A DNA stretch of 64,000 bases from Siminovitchia thermophila (GTDB lineage Bacteria; Bacillota; Bacilli; Bacillales; Bacillaceae_C). This document shows, in pieces, positions 35,912-44,980 of this stretch. The position numbers were made by a program, and so were the translations under genes. Under the pieces are notes generated by a model. That model was not told the DNA's origin and ran no database searches. It saw only the letters and a program-made list of their open reading frames with translations. Positions within the stretch are counted from its first letter, which is position 1. The number at the start of each line of letters is the position of its first letter. The stretch covers positions 62,001-126,000 of the forward strand of contig NZ_JAFBFH010000001.1 of NCBI RefSeq assembly GCF_016909185.1. Reading direction: 5' to 3'.

Positions 35912-36023
35912 ACAAAGGCTCCATTGAAATATTTACATGTTGCATGCTAAAATGCATGATAAAAGAATGCTATTTTTGGGCGAAAAAAACTTCGAAAACA
36001 TACATTTATTTTTTCAACATCAA

Positions 36024-36037
36024 TGAAGGCGTTTACA
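36024..36037. promoter_or_regulatory. Candidate cre site upstream of pxpB
   Basis: On the minus strand TGTAAACGCCTTCA has one mismatch in the core half-site of the CcpA consensus. It is 80 bases before the pxpB start. Confidence 0.35.
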
Positions 36038-36117
36038 GTAAGCGTCTCCAATTATAGGGAAATTCCCCCACTTAACTTACGCTTGTCCACTATATATAGA
36101 AAAAATGGGGTGAAAAA

Positions 36118-36831
36118 ATGAATTATCATCTTAAACCATTTGGTGATAACGCGGTAGTGATTCATGGAGGCGATGAGATCAATCCGCAAACGCAAAATCT
36201 TGTTCAAAGTATTTGCGAAATTCTTGAAAGACAGCATGAAGAGTGGTTGATCGAATATGTCCCGGCTTATACAAGCGTGACACTTTTTTATGATATTTAT
36301 AAAGCTTCCAAACTAGCGAAGAAACATGAGCCGCCTTTTGAAACCGTTTCCCGAAGAATTCATGAACTCCTTTCTTCTTATACGGCCGAACAAAAAATAA
36401 GGCAAAGAGTGATTGAAATCCCCGTGTGCTATGGCGGTGCATTCGGGCCGGACTTGTCATATGTTGCCGAACATAATGGACTCACCCCCGAAGAAGTTAT
36501 CGACATTCATTCCACTGGGAATTACACCGTTTATATGATTGGGTTTGCACCCGGCTTTCCTTTTGTTGGCGGTATGCCGGAAAAAATCGCCACTCCAAGA
36601 AGGAAGACGCCCCGGCTGAAAATTCCACCAAGAACAGTTGGGATCGCGGGAAAGCAAACAGGAATCTATCCGATTGAAACACCCGGTGGCTGGCAACTTA
36701 TCGGCAGAACTCCAATAGAGCTATTTTATCCTGGTCAGGAGCCTCCCACCTTGCTCCAAGCAGGAGATAAAATTCAATTCAAGCCGATCAGCTTGAAGGA
36801 ATACAAGCAGTGGGAGGTACAGAGCCAATGA
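36118..36831 (+). CDS. pxpB: 5-oxoprolinase subunit B / KipI
   Basis: Subunit of the ATP-dependent 5-oxoprolinase PxpABC, which opens 5-oxoproline to glutamate; also known in Bacillus as KipI, the inhibitor of the sporulation kinase KinA. The 237-aa protein ends in a cyclophilin-like domain with IPVCYGGAFGPDL, YMIGFAPGFPFVGG and TVGIAGKQTGIYPIETPGGW, the family's diagnostic segments. First gene of the operon pxpB-pxpC-pxpA-ycsG-ycsI and overlaps pxpC by four bases. In B. subtilis the order is ycsF-ycsG-ycsI-kipI-kipA-kipR; the order here differs and kipR is absent. Confidence 0.95.
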   Translation: MNYHLKPFGDNAVVIHGGDEINPQTQNLVQSICEILERQHEEWLIEYVPAYTSVTLFYDIYKASKLAKKHEPPFETVSRRIHELLSSYTAEQKIRQRVIEIPVCYGGAFGPDLSYVAEHNGLTPEEVIDIHSTGNYTVYMIGFAPGFPFVGGMPEKIATPRRKTPRLKIPPRTVGIAGKQTGIYPIETPGGWQLIGRTPIELFYPGQEPPTLLQAGDKIQFKPISLKEYKQWEVQSQ

Positions 36832-37841
36832 TCAAAGTGCTACGTCCCGGTCTTATGACAACCGTTCAAGATCTCGGAAGGACCGGCTACCAAAAATACG
36901 GAGTCATAACAAGCGGAGCAATGGATCCGTTGGCGCATCGGATCGCCAATTTGCTTGTCGGGAATAGCGGCAATGAAGCCGCCCTTGAAATCACATTGGT
37001 CGGACCTGCCATTCAATTCGAAGAAGATACGCTCATCGCCATTACCGGCGCAGACCTCTCCCCCACTATAGATGGAGAACAAGTAAGGGCATGGCGGCCT
37101 GTTCTTGTCAAAAAGGGAGCCCGCCTCGATTTTAAGTATGCGCAAAAAGGATGCCGGGCCTATTTGGCCATCGCGGGCGGATTAGATATTCCCATTGTGA
37201 TGGGAAGCCAATCCACTTATCTGCGCGCGAAAGTGGGTGGATACAAGGGACGTGCCTTGGAAACAGGGGATCGCCTATCAGTCGGTTCCTCTTCTGCACT
37301 TTCCAAACAGATTCTGAAGCAATTGGCGATTCAATGCGGAAATAAGCCGTTTGCAGAGAGTCGTTGGGCCGCTTCCGAAAACCTGTACCCGCCTCTTGAA
37401 AAACGCAGGTCTGTTCGGGCAATGAAAGGCCTTCAATTTCATTGGTTTCAGACAGCAAGTCAAACAGGCTTTTTTGAAAAGCCCTTTTATGTTACGTCCG
37501 AATCGGATCGGATGGGGTACCGATTAAAAGGCCCTGCCTTGCAACTAAAACAAGCAAAAGACATGATATCGGAAGCCATCAATATCGGCTCCATACAAGT
37601 GCCGCCAGATGGAAATCCGATTATTCTTTTGGCAGACCGCCAGTCTATCGGCGGATATCCGAAGATTGGACAAATTGCTTCCATAGACTTGCCGCTCGTT
37701 GCCCAGACGAAGCCCGGAGAACAGATCAGCTTTACAGAGATATCGTTGGAAGAGGCGCAAGAATTGTATGTAGAAATGGAAGTTTCCATCGAACAATTGA
37801 CACAAGGCATTTATTTAAAAATGACTCGGGAGGGAGCTTAA
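36828..37841 (+). CDS. pxpC: 5-oxoprolinase subunit C / KipA
   Basis: Partner of PxpB in the 5-oxoprolinase complex, called KipA in Bacillus for its antagonism of KipI. The 337-aa biotin-dependent-carboxylase-like protein opens with MIKVLRPGLMTTVQDLGRTG and contains GYQKYGVITSGAMD, AYLAIAGGLDIP and ADRQSIGGYPKIGQI. The start at 36828 forms an ATGA overlap with the pxpB stop; an open frame six codons longer has no own ribosome site. Its stop codon directly abuts the ATG of pxpA, so the three subunits are translationally coupled and likely made in equal amounts. Confidence 0.95.
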   Translation: MIKVLRPGLMTTVQDLGRTGYQKYGVITSGAMDPLAHRIANLLVGNSGNEAALEITLVGPAIQFEEDTLIAITGADLSPTIDGEQVRAWRPVLVKKGARLDFKYAQKGCRAYLAIAGGLDIPIVMGSQSTYLRAKVGGYKGRALETGDRLSVGSSSALSKQILKQLAIQCGNKPFAESRWAASENLYPPLEKRRSVRAMKGLQFHWFQTASQTGFFEKPFYVTSESDRMGYRLKGPALQLKQAKDMISEAINIGSIQVPPDGNPIILLADRQSIGGYPKIGQIASIDLPLVAQTKPGEQISFTEISLEEAQELYVEMEVSIEQLTQGIYLKMTREGA

Positions 37842-38615
37842 ATGTATACTGTCGATTTAAACTGTGATATGGGAGAGGGCTTTGGAGCCTACATAATCGG
37901 ACATGACGATGAAATCTTGAATTATATTACCTCTGCAAACATTGCCTGCGGCTTTCACGCTGGCGATCCTTCCATCATGAAAAAAACAGTTAGAAATGCG
38001 CTGAGAAAGAATGTAGCCATCGGTGCCCACCCCGGCCTGCCCGACAAATTGGGATTTGGCCGTAGGGAAATAAATATTTCCCCCGAAGAAGCATATGACA
38101 TCGTTGTTTATCAAATTGGGGCGCTCCATGCGTTTGTCGCGTCAGAAGGCGCAAAGTTACAACATGTAAAGCCGCACGGGGCGTTATTTAACATGGCCGT
38201 AAAAAATGCCGCTCTTTCAAAGGCAATCGCCGAAGCCGTATACAAAGTGGATCCGGAACTAATCCTATTTGGTCTTTCCGGGTCAGAACTCGTAAAAGCC
38301 GGAGAAAAAATCGGGCTAAAAACGGCAAATGAGGTGTTTTCGGACCGGACATACCAGGAAGATGGGACACTAACTTCCAGACAGGAAACCAATGCGCTCA
38401 TTACCGATCACGGAAAAGCGGTCAACCAGGTGATCCGGATGGTAAAAGAAGGGAAAGCTCCCACCCTTCAAGGGAGGGATATTCCGATTAAAGCTGAAAC
38501 TGTCTGCATCCATGGAGACGGCCAAACAGCCCTCGAATTTGCCAAATATATTCCGGAAGCATTAAAAAAGGAAGGCGTTACTGTTACCGCGATTGGAAAC
38601 TTCATACATCAATAG
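37842..38615 (+). CDS. pxpA: 5-oxoprolinase subunit A (LamB/YcsF family)
   Basis: The 257-aa protein has the LamB/YcsF signature at its start, [14 protein letters not shown], then [35 protein letters not shown] and VKPHGALFN. These residues form the active site of the oxoprolinase, which uses ATP to hydrolyse 5-oxoproline, an unavoidable by-product of glutamine breakdown. The ATG follows the pxpC stop without a gap and is served by GGGAGG inside pxpC. Together with pxpB and pxpC it makes the complete enzyme. Confidence 0.96.
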   Translation: MYTVDLNCDMGEGFGAYIIGHDDEILNYITSANIACGFHAGDPSIMKKTVRNALRKNVAIGAHPGLPDKLGFGRREINISPEEAYDIVVYQIGALHAFVASEGAKLQHVKPHGALFNMAVKNAALSKAIAEAVYKVDPELILFGLSGSELVKAGEKIGLKTANEVFSDRTYQEDGTLTSRQETNALITDHGKAVNQVIRMVKEGKAPTLQGRDIPIKAETVCIHGDGQTALEFAKYIPEALKKEGVTVTAIGNFIHQ

Positions 38616-38630
38616 TTGGAGGAATGATTA

Positions 38631-39821
38631 GTGGCTAAGAAAGGAAATACGAGCCTCTTGCTTGGAGCTGCCTTCCTAATGGCAACTTCGGCAATCGGGC
38701 CAGGATTTTTGACACAAACAACTGTATTTACTGAAAAATTATTGGCAAGCTTCAGCTTCGTCATCCTCATGTCAATCATTATTGATATTGGTGCTCAACT
38801 GAATATTTGGCGTATTATTGCCGTTTCGGAAAAGCGTGCCCAAGATATCGCAAATGACGTATTGCCTGGCTTGGGCTATTTGCTTGCCGCTTTGATTGTG
38901 GCAGGAGGGCTGGCCTTTAATGTCGGCAACATTGCCGGAGCCGGTCTGGGCGGGAATGTTTTGCTTGGGTTGGATATCAAGGTAGGAGCGCTTTTAAGTG
39001 GTGCTGTCGCCATTGGCATCTTTCTCGTACGAGAGGCTGGCAAGGCGATGGACCACTTTGCCCAAATCATGGGCTTTGTCATGATCGGGCTAACCGTTTA
39101 CGTGATGTTTACCGCACAGCCCCCGGTTGGAGAAGCGCTCATGAAAACATTTGCGCCAGACCAAATCGACATATTGGCCATTATTACCCTCGTCGGCGGC
39201 ACTGTTGGGGGCTATATTACGTTTGCAGGCGGACATCGTTTAATCGACGCCGGATTAAAAGGGAAAGAGGCACTGCCTGAGGTGACGAGAAGCTCGGTGA
39301 GTGCCATCGGGATTGCGTCTATTATGCGTATTTTCCTTTTCTTAGCTGCGCTCGGGGTTGTCGCGCAGGGATTCACACTTGACCCAGGCAATCCGCCGGC
39401 ATCTGTCTTCCGACTGGCAGCCGGCGATATCGGCTACAAAATATTTGGGATTGTTATGTGGGCGGCGGCCGTTACTTCTGTTGTGGGCTGTGCTTATACT
39501 TCCGTTTCTTTTATCCGCACCTTTCATCCGACTTTGGAAAAGTATCATAATTGGATCATTATCGGATTTATCACTGCTTCAACACTTGTCTTCATTTCAG
39601 TTGGACAACCAGTCAAAATTTTGGTGTTGGTCGGTTCCTTAAATGCGCTCATACTCCCGCTTGCGCTCGGAGTGATGCTTGTTGCTGCCCACCGCGCAAA
39701 AATTGTCGGTGATTATAAGCATCCCCTGTGGATGACCATTTTTGGCATCTTTATCGTCATCGCCATGTCATATATGGGTGTGTATTCGCTTGTCAACGGA
39801 ATTCCGCAACTCTTTAAATAA
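38631..39821 (+). CDS. ycsG: NRAMP-like membrane transporter (YcsG)
   Basis: Transporter of 396 aa with about ten or eleven helices, starting at a GTG 15 bases after pxpA with GGAGGAATGATTA upstream. It opens with LLLGAAFLMATSAIGPGFLTQ, the NRAMP-type helix 1 in which the metal-binding DPGN is replaced by GPGF, so transport of a divalent metal is unlikely. As in B. subtilis it is linked to the oxoprolinase genes, and an organic substrate related to 5-oxoproline is a reasonable guess. Confidence 0.88.
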   Translation: MAKKGNTSLLLGAAFLMATSAIGPGFLTQTTVFTEKLLASFSFVILMSIIIDIGAQLNIWRIIAVSEKRAQDIANDVLPGLGYLLAALIVAGGLAFNVGNIAGAGLGGNVLLGLDIKVGALLSGAVAIGIFLVREAGKAMDHFAQIMGFVMIGLTVYVMFTAQPPVGEALMKTFAPDQIDILAIITLVGGTVGGYITFAGGHRLIDAGLKGKEALPEVTRSSVSAIGIASIMRIFLFLAALGVVAQGFTLDPGNPPASVFRLAAGDIGYKIFGIVMWAAAVTSVVGCAYTSVSFIRTFHPTLEKYHNWIIIGFITASTLVFISVGQPVKILVLVGSLNALILPLALGVMLVAAHRAKIVGDYKHPLWMTIFGIFIVIAMSYMGVYSLVNGIPQLFK

Positions 39822-39892
39822 GGAGCCAATGAAAATTTGAGAATGAGCGAGTCTTTTAGAGATCATTTAACTTTTTTGAAGGAGGACAAATC

Positions 39893-40684
39893 ATGAGTTT
39901 AATGGCCGACATGAATCCGGCAGAGATCAGACAACTCATACGAAGGAAAAAGTGGGTAAAACCAACGTCGGGATTGGCATCTGGGTTTGTACAAGCAAAT
40001 TTGGCCATACTGCCGAAAGAACTGGCTTTTGAATTCCTGCTGTTTTGCCAACGGAATCCAAAGCCTTGTCCGTTAATCGATGTGACAGAGCCGGGCTCTT
40101 TCATTCCAACATTATCTGCGCCAAATGCCGACATCAGAACCGACTTGCCCAAATACAGGGTATATCGCAATGGCGTATTAACAGAGGAACGGACAGACAT
40201 CTTTGATTTTTGGAATAACGAAATGGTCGCTTTTCTTCTTGGCTGCAGCTTCACTTTTGAAGAAAAGCTGCTGGACAACGGCGTGCCGGTCCGCCATATG
40301 GAAGAAGACTGCAATGCTCCTATGTATATTACAAATATTCCTTGCCAAAAAGCAGGACGTTTTGAAGGCCCGACTGTCGTAAGCATGAGGCCGATGCCTC
40401 CCAAAGACGCCATTCGCGCTGTGCAAATTACGAGCCGCTTTCCAAGTGTCCACGGAGCCCCCATACATCTAGGAGACCCTGAACAAATTGGAATTCGAGA
40501 TATCAATCAACCTGACTTTGGCGATAGCGTCACAATCAAAGAAGGAGAAATTCCTGTATTTTGGGCTTGCGGAGTCACCCCGCAAGCAGTCGCCATGCAT
40601 GTAAAACCTGATATGATGATCACACATGCACCCGGGCACATGTTTTTGACCGATTTAACAAATGAAAGTCTGAGTATTATGTAA
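39893..40684 (+). CDS. ycsI: YcsI / D-glutamate cyclase-like putative hydro-lyase (DUF1445)
   Basis: Protein of 263 aa of the DUF1445 family. Conserved parts are ASGFVQANLAILPKELAFEF near the N-terminus, PLIDVTEPG, GCSFTFEEKLL, PTVVSMRP and the C-terminal HAPGHMFLTD. A mammalian relative is a D-glutamate cyclase that makes and opens 5-oxo-D-proline, which fits its place at the end of an oxoprolinase operon. The ATG at 39893 follows GGAGGA. A gap of 71 bases separates it from ycsG, without a terminator. No terminator is visible after it either. Confidence 0.9.
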   Translation: MSLMADMNPAEIRQLIRRKKWVKPTSGLASGFVQANLAILPKELAFEFLLFCQRNPKPCPLIDVTEPGSFIPTLSAPNADIRTDLPKYRVYRNGVLTEERTDIFDFWNNEMVAFLLGCSFTFEEKLLDNGVPVRHMEEDCNAPMYITNIPCQKAGRFEGPTVVSMRPMPPKDAIRAVQITSRFPSVHGAPIHLGDPEQIGIRDINQPDFGDSVTIKEGEIPVFWACGVTPQAVAMHVKPDMMITHAPGHMFLTDLTNESLSIM

Positions 40685-40759
40685 AGTAAAAAACGAGGCT
40701 CATCTAGCTTATAGAGAAAGTGGGTATTCATTTTTGTTACTAGTAAAAATGCATAAAAA

Positions 40760-41010
40760 CCTGTCTCTCCTGTTTGTTACTGAAAAAGCGCATTGGCAGA
40801 TGGAAAGCATTGCACCAATATTGTGGAAGAGGCGATCATCCGGTAATGATTTCGCCTTTATCATTACCGATAAGGCGGAAGTCACGCACGCTCCCCACTT
40901 TATCCCTTGCCGAAATAGGGGAAGTAACGATCATCCGGGCACGGATTTCTTTTTTATCTTACCGAGGAGTTTGGTATAATTCCTCTTTTATCGTTACTGA
41001 ATTGCAAAAC
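40760..41010. repeat. Degenerate tandem repeats with TTAC[CT]GA boxes
   Basis: A gene-free stretch in which the box TTAC[CT]GA recurs several times: GTTACTGAAAAAG (about 40777), CATTACCGATAAGG (about 40863), CTTACCGAGG (about 40958) and CGTTACTGAATTG (about 40992). Between them CGATCATCCGG occurs twice (about 40831 and 40928), and GGTAATGAT / ATCATTACC makes a 9-bp hairpin. The pattern suggests decayed copies of one unit of roughly 90 bases. No coding sense. Confidence 0.45.
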
Positions 41011-41092
41011 AGATATGGTTCGGGCGCGTTCTTAAGAAATCGCAATCATTCTGTCTTTTGCTAAAACGGCTGTTACTAAGAGCTGGAAGAAA

Positions 41093-41220
41093 GGGCTGTC
41101 CAAAAAGTAAAATTGCAGCTTGAAAATAAAAAAACAAAACCCAAGAATGCTGTAAAATTAACATTCTTGGGTTTTAAATTGTAGTGCATTTACTCTAAAT
41201 TGGACTTTTTAGAATGCCCC
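41093..41220. repeat. MITE-like element, copy 2, carrying gyaR terminator
   Basis: Same length and layout as the copy at 14743-14870. Ends are GGGCTGTCCAAAAAGT and, read inward from the right, GGGGCATTCTAAAAAGT. The central hairpin is AAAACCCAAGAATG / CATTCTTGGGTTTT, perfect here, with TTTTGTTTTTTTA following on the minus strand. It sits 30 bases after the hydroxyacid dehydrogenase stop and can serve as its terminator. Confidence 0.75.
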
Positions 41221-41250
41221 TGAATCAGCCTATTCAGGCTAAATTTTGCT

Positions 41251-42216
41251 TTACCACACGGGGTCGATTGGTTTTTGGCCAGTCAAGACGGCAACCATGT
41301 TCTGAGCCGCCCGCATGGCCATGGCATCGCTTGTTTTTTGGGTGGCGGATCCGATATGGGGAGTTGTTACAACATTTGGCATTTGGAGCAAAGGGTTGTC
41401 TTTTTCCACTGGCTCTTGATCAAACACATCCAGTGCGGCCCCATGAATCTCCTTATTTCGCAAGGCAGTGATCAAGGCCTGCTCATCGACCGTTTGGCCC
41501 CGGGACACATTGATGAAAATTGCCGTCTTTTTCATCAGCTTGAATTCTTTTTCCCCTATTAAATGGCGGGTTTCCGGAGTAAGCGGTGTCATTAACAAAA
41601 CGAAATCAGATTCCTTTAATAAATCTTCGAAATGACTGTATGTAACGCCGACCTCTTTTTCAACCTCGGGCTTTTGGTTCCGGTTGTAATAAAGAACATC
41701 CATATTAAATCCGAATTTTGCCCTTCTGGCAATCGCTTCTCCAATTCTGCCCATTCCTATAATGCCGAGAGTCGCATGATGCACGTCTACACCCATAAAC
41801 GGATCATCACCATTCTCTCGTTCCCATTTCCCCTCTTTCACAAAACGATCCAGCTCAGCGATGCGGCGGGCAGAAGCAAGAATGAGCCCAAAAGCCAAGT
41901 CGGCAACGGTTTCATCCAAAACATGCGGTGTATTAGTTCCGATCACGTTCCTTTTTTTCATCGCCTCTAAATCAAAGTTGTTATAGCCAACAGAAACATT
42001 GCTCACAACTTTCAACTTCGGTGCGTGATTTAGTAGATTCTCTGTGATTCTTCTTCCAGTAGTCATCAAGCCATCTATATCAGCAAGCTCTTTCAGAAGC
42101 ATGTCCCTCGGGATCGCTTCCTTTCTTTCCCATTTGCGAACTTCACAATGTTTGGCAATATATTCTTCCACTTCTTTTGCCACCGGAAGCGTAATATACA
42201 CTTTGGGTTTACTCAT
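41251..42216 (-). CDS. gyaR: D-2-hydroxyacid dehydrogenase, glyoxylate/hydroxypyruvate reductase type
   Basis: NAD(P)-dependent reductase of 321 aa. The nucleotide site is LGIIGMGRIGEAIARR and the catalytic set is Arg in INVSRGQTVDE, Glu in FDQEPV and His in TTPHIGSAT. The N-terminal substrate domain has VVSNVSVGYNNFDLEA. The closest functional group is glyoxylate/hydroxypyruvate (D-glycerate dehydrogenase) reductase. The start at 42216 is preceded by GGGGGAAAG; an in-frame ATG 18 codons upstream lacks one. It is monocistronic. With malate synthase G and two glyoxylate-type aminotransferases in the same window, it gives the cell a reductive route for glyoxylate to glycolate, though not clustered with them. 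Confidence 0.87.
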   Translation of the reverse strand: MSKPKVYITLPVAKEVEEYIAKHCEVRKWERKEAIPRDMLLKELADIDGLMTTGRRITENLLNHAPKLKVVSNVSVGYNNFDLEAMKKRNVIGTNTPHVLDETVADLAFGLILASARRIAELDRFVKEGKWERENGDDPFMGVDVHHATLGIIGMGRIGEAIARRAKFGFNMDVLYYNRNQKPEVEKEVGVTYSHFEDLLKESDFVLLMTPLTPETRHLIGEKEFKLMKKTAIFINVSRGQTVDEQALITALRNKEIHGAALDVFDQEPVEKDNPLLQMPNVVTTPHIGSATQKTSDAMAMRAAQNMVAVLTGQKPIDPVW

Positions 42217-42517
42217 GGCACTTTCCCCCTGTTTCATCATTGTCCTCAAACTCATTTTAACATTGATCACCTGAAAATAAAGGGAAATGAGAATCCCTTA
42301 GTCTCCCAACACCCATACCGCACGGCAAACATTACTGATCCGATGCAGGAGACTTTTCCCGATGAGGAGCAAAAACAACCTTTTTTATATCCTTCAACTG
42401 TTGAAAAAAACAGTAGTGAAGGGAAACGCTTTTTTACAAAATCCGCATCTCATAAGTGTTAAGTTCCCTCTATCTTTAGCTTTCAAACACTGAACGCCTG
42501 TTTACGCGAATCCATTG

Positions 42518-43438
42518 TTATGCCTCACTTTTTGATTGTTTGTTATTTACTTTAACCGAGTTTCTCTTCCCTTTTACCCTGGTCGTCAATAATACTCCGC
42601 CAATAACGGCCAACGCACCGACAATTTGGGTTACAGTGACTGTTTCCCCAAGCCAAAAATAGGCGCCAATCATCGTGATGACTGGGAGAAAATTCAAGAA
42701 AATGGATGCTTGGGAGGGATTTAAAATTTCTACAGCGCGATTGTAAAATATAAGAGCAAGAACAGACGGAAAAATGCCCAAATATAAAAGCCCCCCTACG
42801 GTTGGAACAGTAAATGCCGGAATCCCCATAACGAACCATTCAATAAGAAGAAATGGCAGCAACATGATGAGGGATAAACCCGACATTACGAGTAATGCGC
42901 CATAGAAAGGGAATAAAGGCATATATTGTTTAACAGCAATTGTATAAACAGCCCAAGTGATAACAGCCCCAACCATGATGACGTCCCCCACATTCCAATC
43001 AGACGTGGCCAGCTCCAGCACATTGCCATTCATGACGACCCAGACCGCTCCCGCCATTGAAAGGAGAATTCCTGACCATTGGCTGATATTCAAGCGCTCT
43101 TTTAGCATATACGCGCTCATGATAACCGTTACAACGGGAATGGCTCCCTCCATCACGGCCACTTTTGTGGAAGTCGTAAATTGCAACGCCCCGTAAAGCA
43201 AAATGTTGAATAGAGCAATCCCCGTCACCGTCATGATCAGCAGCGGCTTTTTATGCTTTCTAAATTCTTCACGATGGCGCAATGCGCCTGAAACACCGAT
43301 AGGAAGCAACACAATAAAAGCAGTCAGCAGCCGAAAGAAAGTGATGGTAAAGGGCGGCAATTCATTTATTGCTTTTCCCACTAGGATATTTCCTGCATAA
43401 AAAATCACGGCAAACATCAATAATATGTAGGGATACAT
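42518..43438 (-). CDS. DMT-superfamily permease (EamA domains)
   Basis: Ten-helix permease of 306 aa with two EamA repeats (about 5-135 and 150-287). Seen are FFRLLTAFIVLLPIG in the first repeat and PSVLALIFYNRAVEILNPSQ with LPVITMIGAYFWLGETVT in the second. Such proteins export amino acids or metabolites; the substrate cannot be told. The ATG at 43438 follows GGGGGG. A basic tail (KGKRNSVKVNNKQSK) lies in the cytoplasm. The 235 bases after it (42283-42517) hold a weak hairpin near 42396-42430 but no gene. Confidence 0.9.
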   Translation of the reverse strand: MYPYILLMFAVIFYAGNILVGKAINELPPFTITFFRLLTAFIVLLPIGVSGALRHREEFRKHKKPLLIMTVTGIALFNILLYGALQFTTSTKVAVMEGAIPVVTVIMSAYMLKERLNISQWSGILLSMAGAVWVVMNGNVLELATSDWNVGDVIMVGAVITWAVYTIAVKQYMPLFPFYGALLVMSGLSLIMLLPFLLIEWFVMGIPAFTVPTVGGLLYLGIFPSVLALIFYNRAVEILNPSQASIFLNFLPVITMIGAYFWLGETVTVTQIVGALAVIGGVLLTTRVKGKRNSVKVNNKQSKSEA

Positions 43439-43467
43439 AAAAATGCCCCCCTTTGCATTTTGTTTTA

Positions 43468-43481
43468 TGTAATCGCTTTCT
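43468..43481. promoter_or_regulatory. Candidate cre site upstream of the EamA permease gene
   Basis: TGTAATCGCTTTCT matches the CcpA consensus apart from the last base, 30 bases before the start codon. Confidence 0.4.
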
Positions 43482-43504
43482 AACGTATCCTATTTCATTG
43501 TATC

Positions 43505-43550
43505 AAAAAAAGAATAGTCCCGGGACTCTAACAAGCCCCGAGACTATTTT
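43505..43550 (-). terminator. Intrinsic terminator of the DUF2935 gene
   Basis: ATAGTCTCGGGGC and CCCGGGACTAT arms form a stem with T tracts on either side; on the minus strand it directly follows the stop codon and is followed by TCTTTTTTTG. Confidence 0.85.
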
Positions 43551-43976
43551 TTATCTGGAAGTCAGCAGCGCACGAGCTATACCGATAAAATATTCCGATT
43601 CACGTATAATATGGTCCAAGACGACAACAGCCGTTTGATTGTTCGCCACAACCGCGCTGTCATTTTTTATTTGCCGGCATAACTCGATAAAACGTTCACT
43701 CTCCTCAAGACAAAATGTCACGAGCTGAAGTACTTGCTGATACAATTGAACAGGAATATAGTAACCGGAACGGACGACAGACTCAATAAAACTGACGACT
43801 TGCTGATGGGTGTTTGACAGCGCTTTCTCCCATTCAAACAGCGCTTCGACATATTCCGGCTCTAAACCTGTCACTAATTCCCGGATAACGACTGTATGTT
43901 CTTCTTCTTGATGCTTCCAAAACTCCGCCTCATCCAATATGCGCAGCGGCATTTGCGGGCCGTAATAAAACTGCAT
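43551..43976 (-). CDS. DUF2935 single-domain protein
   Basis: Helical protein of 141 aa. It resembles one half of the two-repeat DUF2935 proteins of Bacillus: EAEFWKHQEEEHTVVIREL near the start and LDHIIRESEYFIGIARAL at the end give a four-helix bundle with His and Glu residues placed like ferritin-type metal ligands. Metal binding is possible but not shown. The start at 43976 follows GGGAGGGGG; an ATG 14 codons upstream lacks a site. It is monocistronic with a terminator. Confidence 0.72.
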   Translation of the reverse strand: MQFYYGPQMPLRILDEAEFWKHQEEEHTVVIRELVTGLEPEYVEALFEWEKALSNTHQQVVSFIESVVRSGYYIPVQLYQQVLQLVTFCLEESERFIELCRQIKNDSAVVANNQTAVVVLDHIIRESEYFIGIARALLTSR

Positions 43977-44205
43977 GCCACTCCCCCTCCCATTTTCAAT
44001 ATATGGGAAGGAGGACAACTATATTCTTCTAACTTCCTATTCATCCATCTTTCAGTGGGTACTTGTTTAGATAGGCAGATGAACGAAGCCTTTACTTCCC
44101 AGAACGGGAAAATGTTTTTTTCGAATTCAACGTGTAAAATGACCAGTCGCCCTTGTTTCTTATGAACGTTTCTGTTTTTACGGACGACCTGGCTTTCTAT
44201 GCAAT

Positions 44206-44577
44206 TCAATTAAGTTGTAGCGTTTTCTCAGAATTCATGATGGAATCTATTACATCGTCCGCCTGAATCACTTCACTGCCTTCAATGAGGTTTTCTTCTT
44301 TTACGCCGTTATGTTTCATGCATGCTGAACATACTTTTATTTTACCGCCTTGTCGCAAGAAGGCAGGCAATAATTCTTTGATGGGTTGAAAAGGTTCGCC
44401 AATATCAATCTTGTCAGCATAACCTGTTTCAGCCAGATAGACAGCATCTGACAGAAGCAGCAATTCAACGGTATGTCCTTTTTCCAACGCTCTGGTACCC
44501 ATCGTAAAAGCAATCGTTACATTGTTTGGATTGTTTTCATATGCGGTCAGTGTAATGAGCAAGTCTGCGTGCGCCAA
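44206..44577 (-). CDS. DsrE-family sulfur-carrier-like protein
   Basis: Small alpha/beta protein of 123 aa of the DsrE/DsrF/YchN group. It starts at a TTG with AGGAGGGG upstream. Visible are the family opening DLLITLTAYENNP and a loop with two Cys in VCSACMKHNGV that could carry persulfide sulfur. It is encoded near an OsmC-type gene, also a thiol protein, although the two are 550 bases apart and not clearly in one operon. Role in sulfur transfer is inferred from the family. Confidence 0.82.
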   Translation of the reverse strand: MAHADLLITLTAYENNPNNVTIAFTMGTRALEKGHTVELLLLSDAVYLAETGYADKIDIGEPFQPIKELLPAFLRQGGKIKVCSACMKHNGVKEENLIEGSEVIQADDVIDSIMNSEKTLQLN

Positions 44578-44636
44578 AACAAACCCCTCCTAAATTTTTC
44601 AATCATTGTAACATATTGGGCATCGATATCAAAATG

Positions 44637-44867
44637 TCAGTGGTCATCCTTTAATATGAAGAAAAATACCAAATCTGTAGGTTCAACTAATGGCCTCATT
44701 GTCACCCTTCCGGCATGAACATGGCAAATATCCGCGCCACACTGGGACACCGATCTAACGATTGAGCAACGAACAATAAATGGTTTATAGCTGCTCATAA
44801 CAGAAGCTTTGACACAGCCCTTCCGGTTAATGGAATTCGGCTTTATACCCTTCTTACAATAAGCCAT
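44637..44867 (-). CDS. Hypothetical small Cys-containing protein
   Basis: A 76-aa reading with an ATG nine bases after a modest GAGGT. It contains four Cys (YCKKG, KGCVK, VRCSI, SQCGAD) and ends in VFFFILKDDH. I recognise no family. Codon choice looks plausible but there is no supporting neighbour or promoter, so it may not be real. The rest of the 44578-45130 interval holds a terminator for osmC and nothing else that I can identify. Confidence 0.3.
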   Translation of the reverse strand: MAYCKKGIKPNSINRKGCVKASVMSSYKPFIVRCSIVRSVSQCGADICHVHAGRVTMRPLVEPTDLVFFFILKDDH

Positions 44868-44952
44868 GAAATAACTACCTCGTGTAGTCTTTTGGTTTTG
44901 CATCCAGCGGCAATGAAAGGCTGTTCATACCATCAAGAAAGACTTTCCATTA

Positions 44953-44980
44953 TAAAAAGCCGCTACTCGAGCGGCTTTCC
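44953..44980 (-). terminator. Intrinsic terminator downstream of osmC
   Basis: AAAGCCGCT and AGCGGCTTT enclose a CGAGT loop; on the minus strand the stem is followed by TTTATAATGG. Confidence 0.75.

Noticed and set aside
37132-37458. Open frame antisense to pxpC
   Set aside because: Shadow of the oxoprolinase gene with no family resemblance.
40760-41010. CRISPR array
   Set aside because: Repeats are few, diverged and unevenly spaced, with no constant repeat of 25-40 bases and no cas genes.
42395-42432. Terminator after the EamA gene
   Set aside because: The stem CCTTCAACTGTT / AACAG..TGAAGG exists but lacks a T tract on the minus strand, and the plus strand has no gene to terminate.
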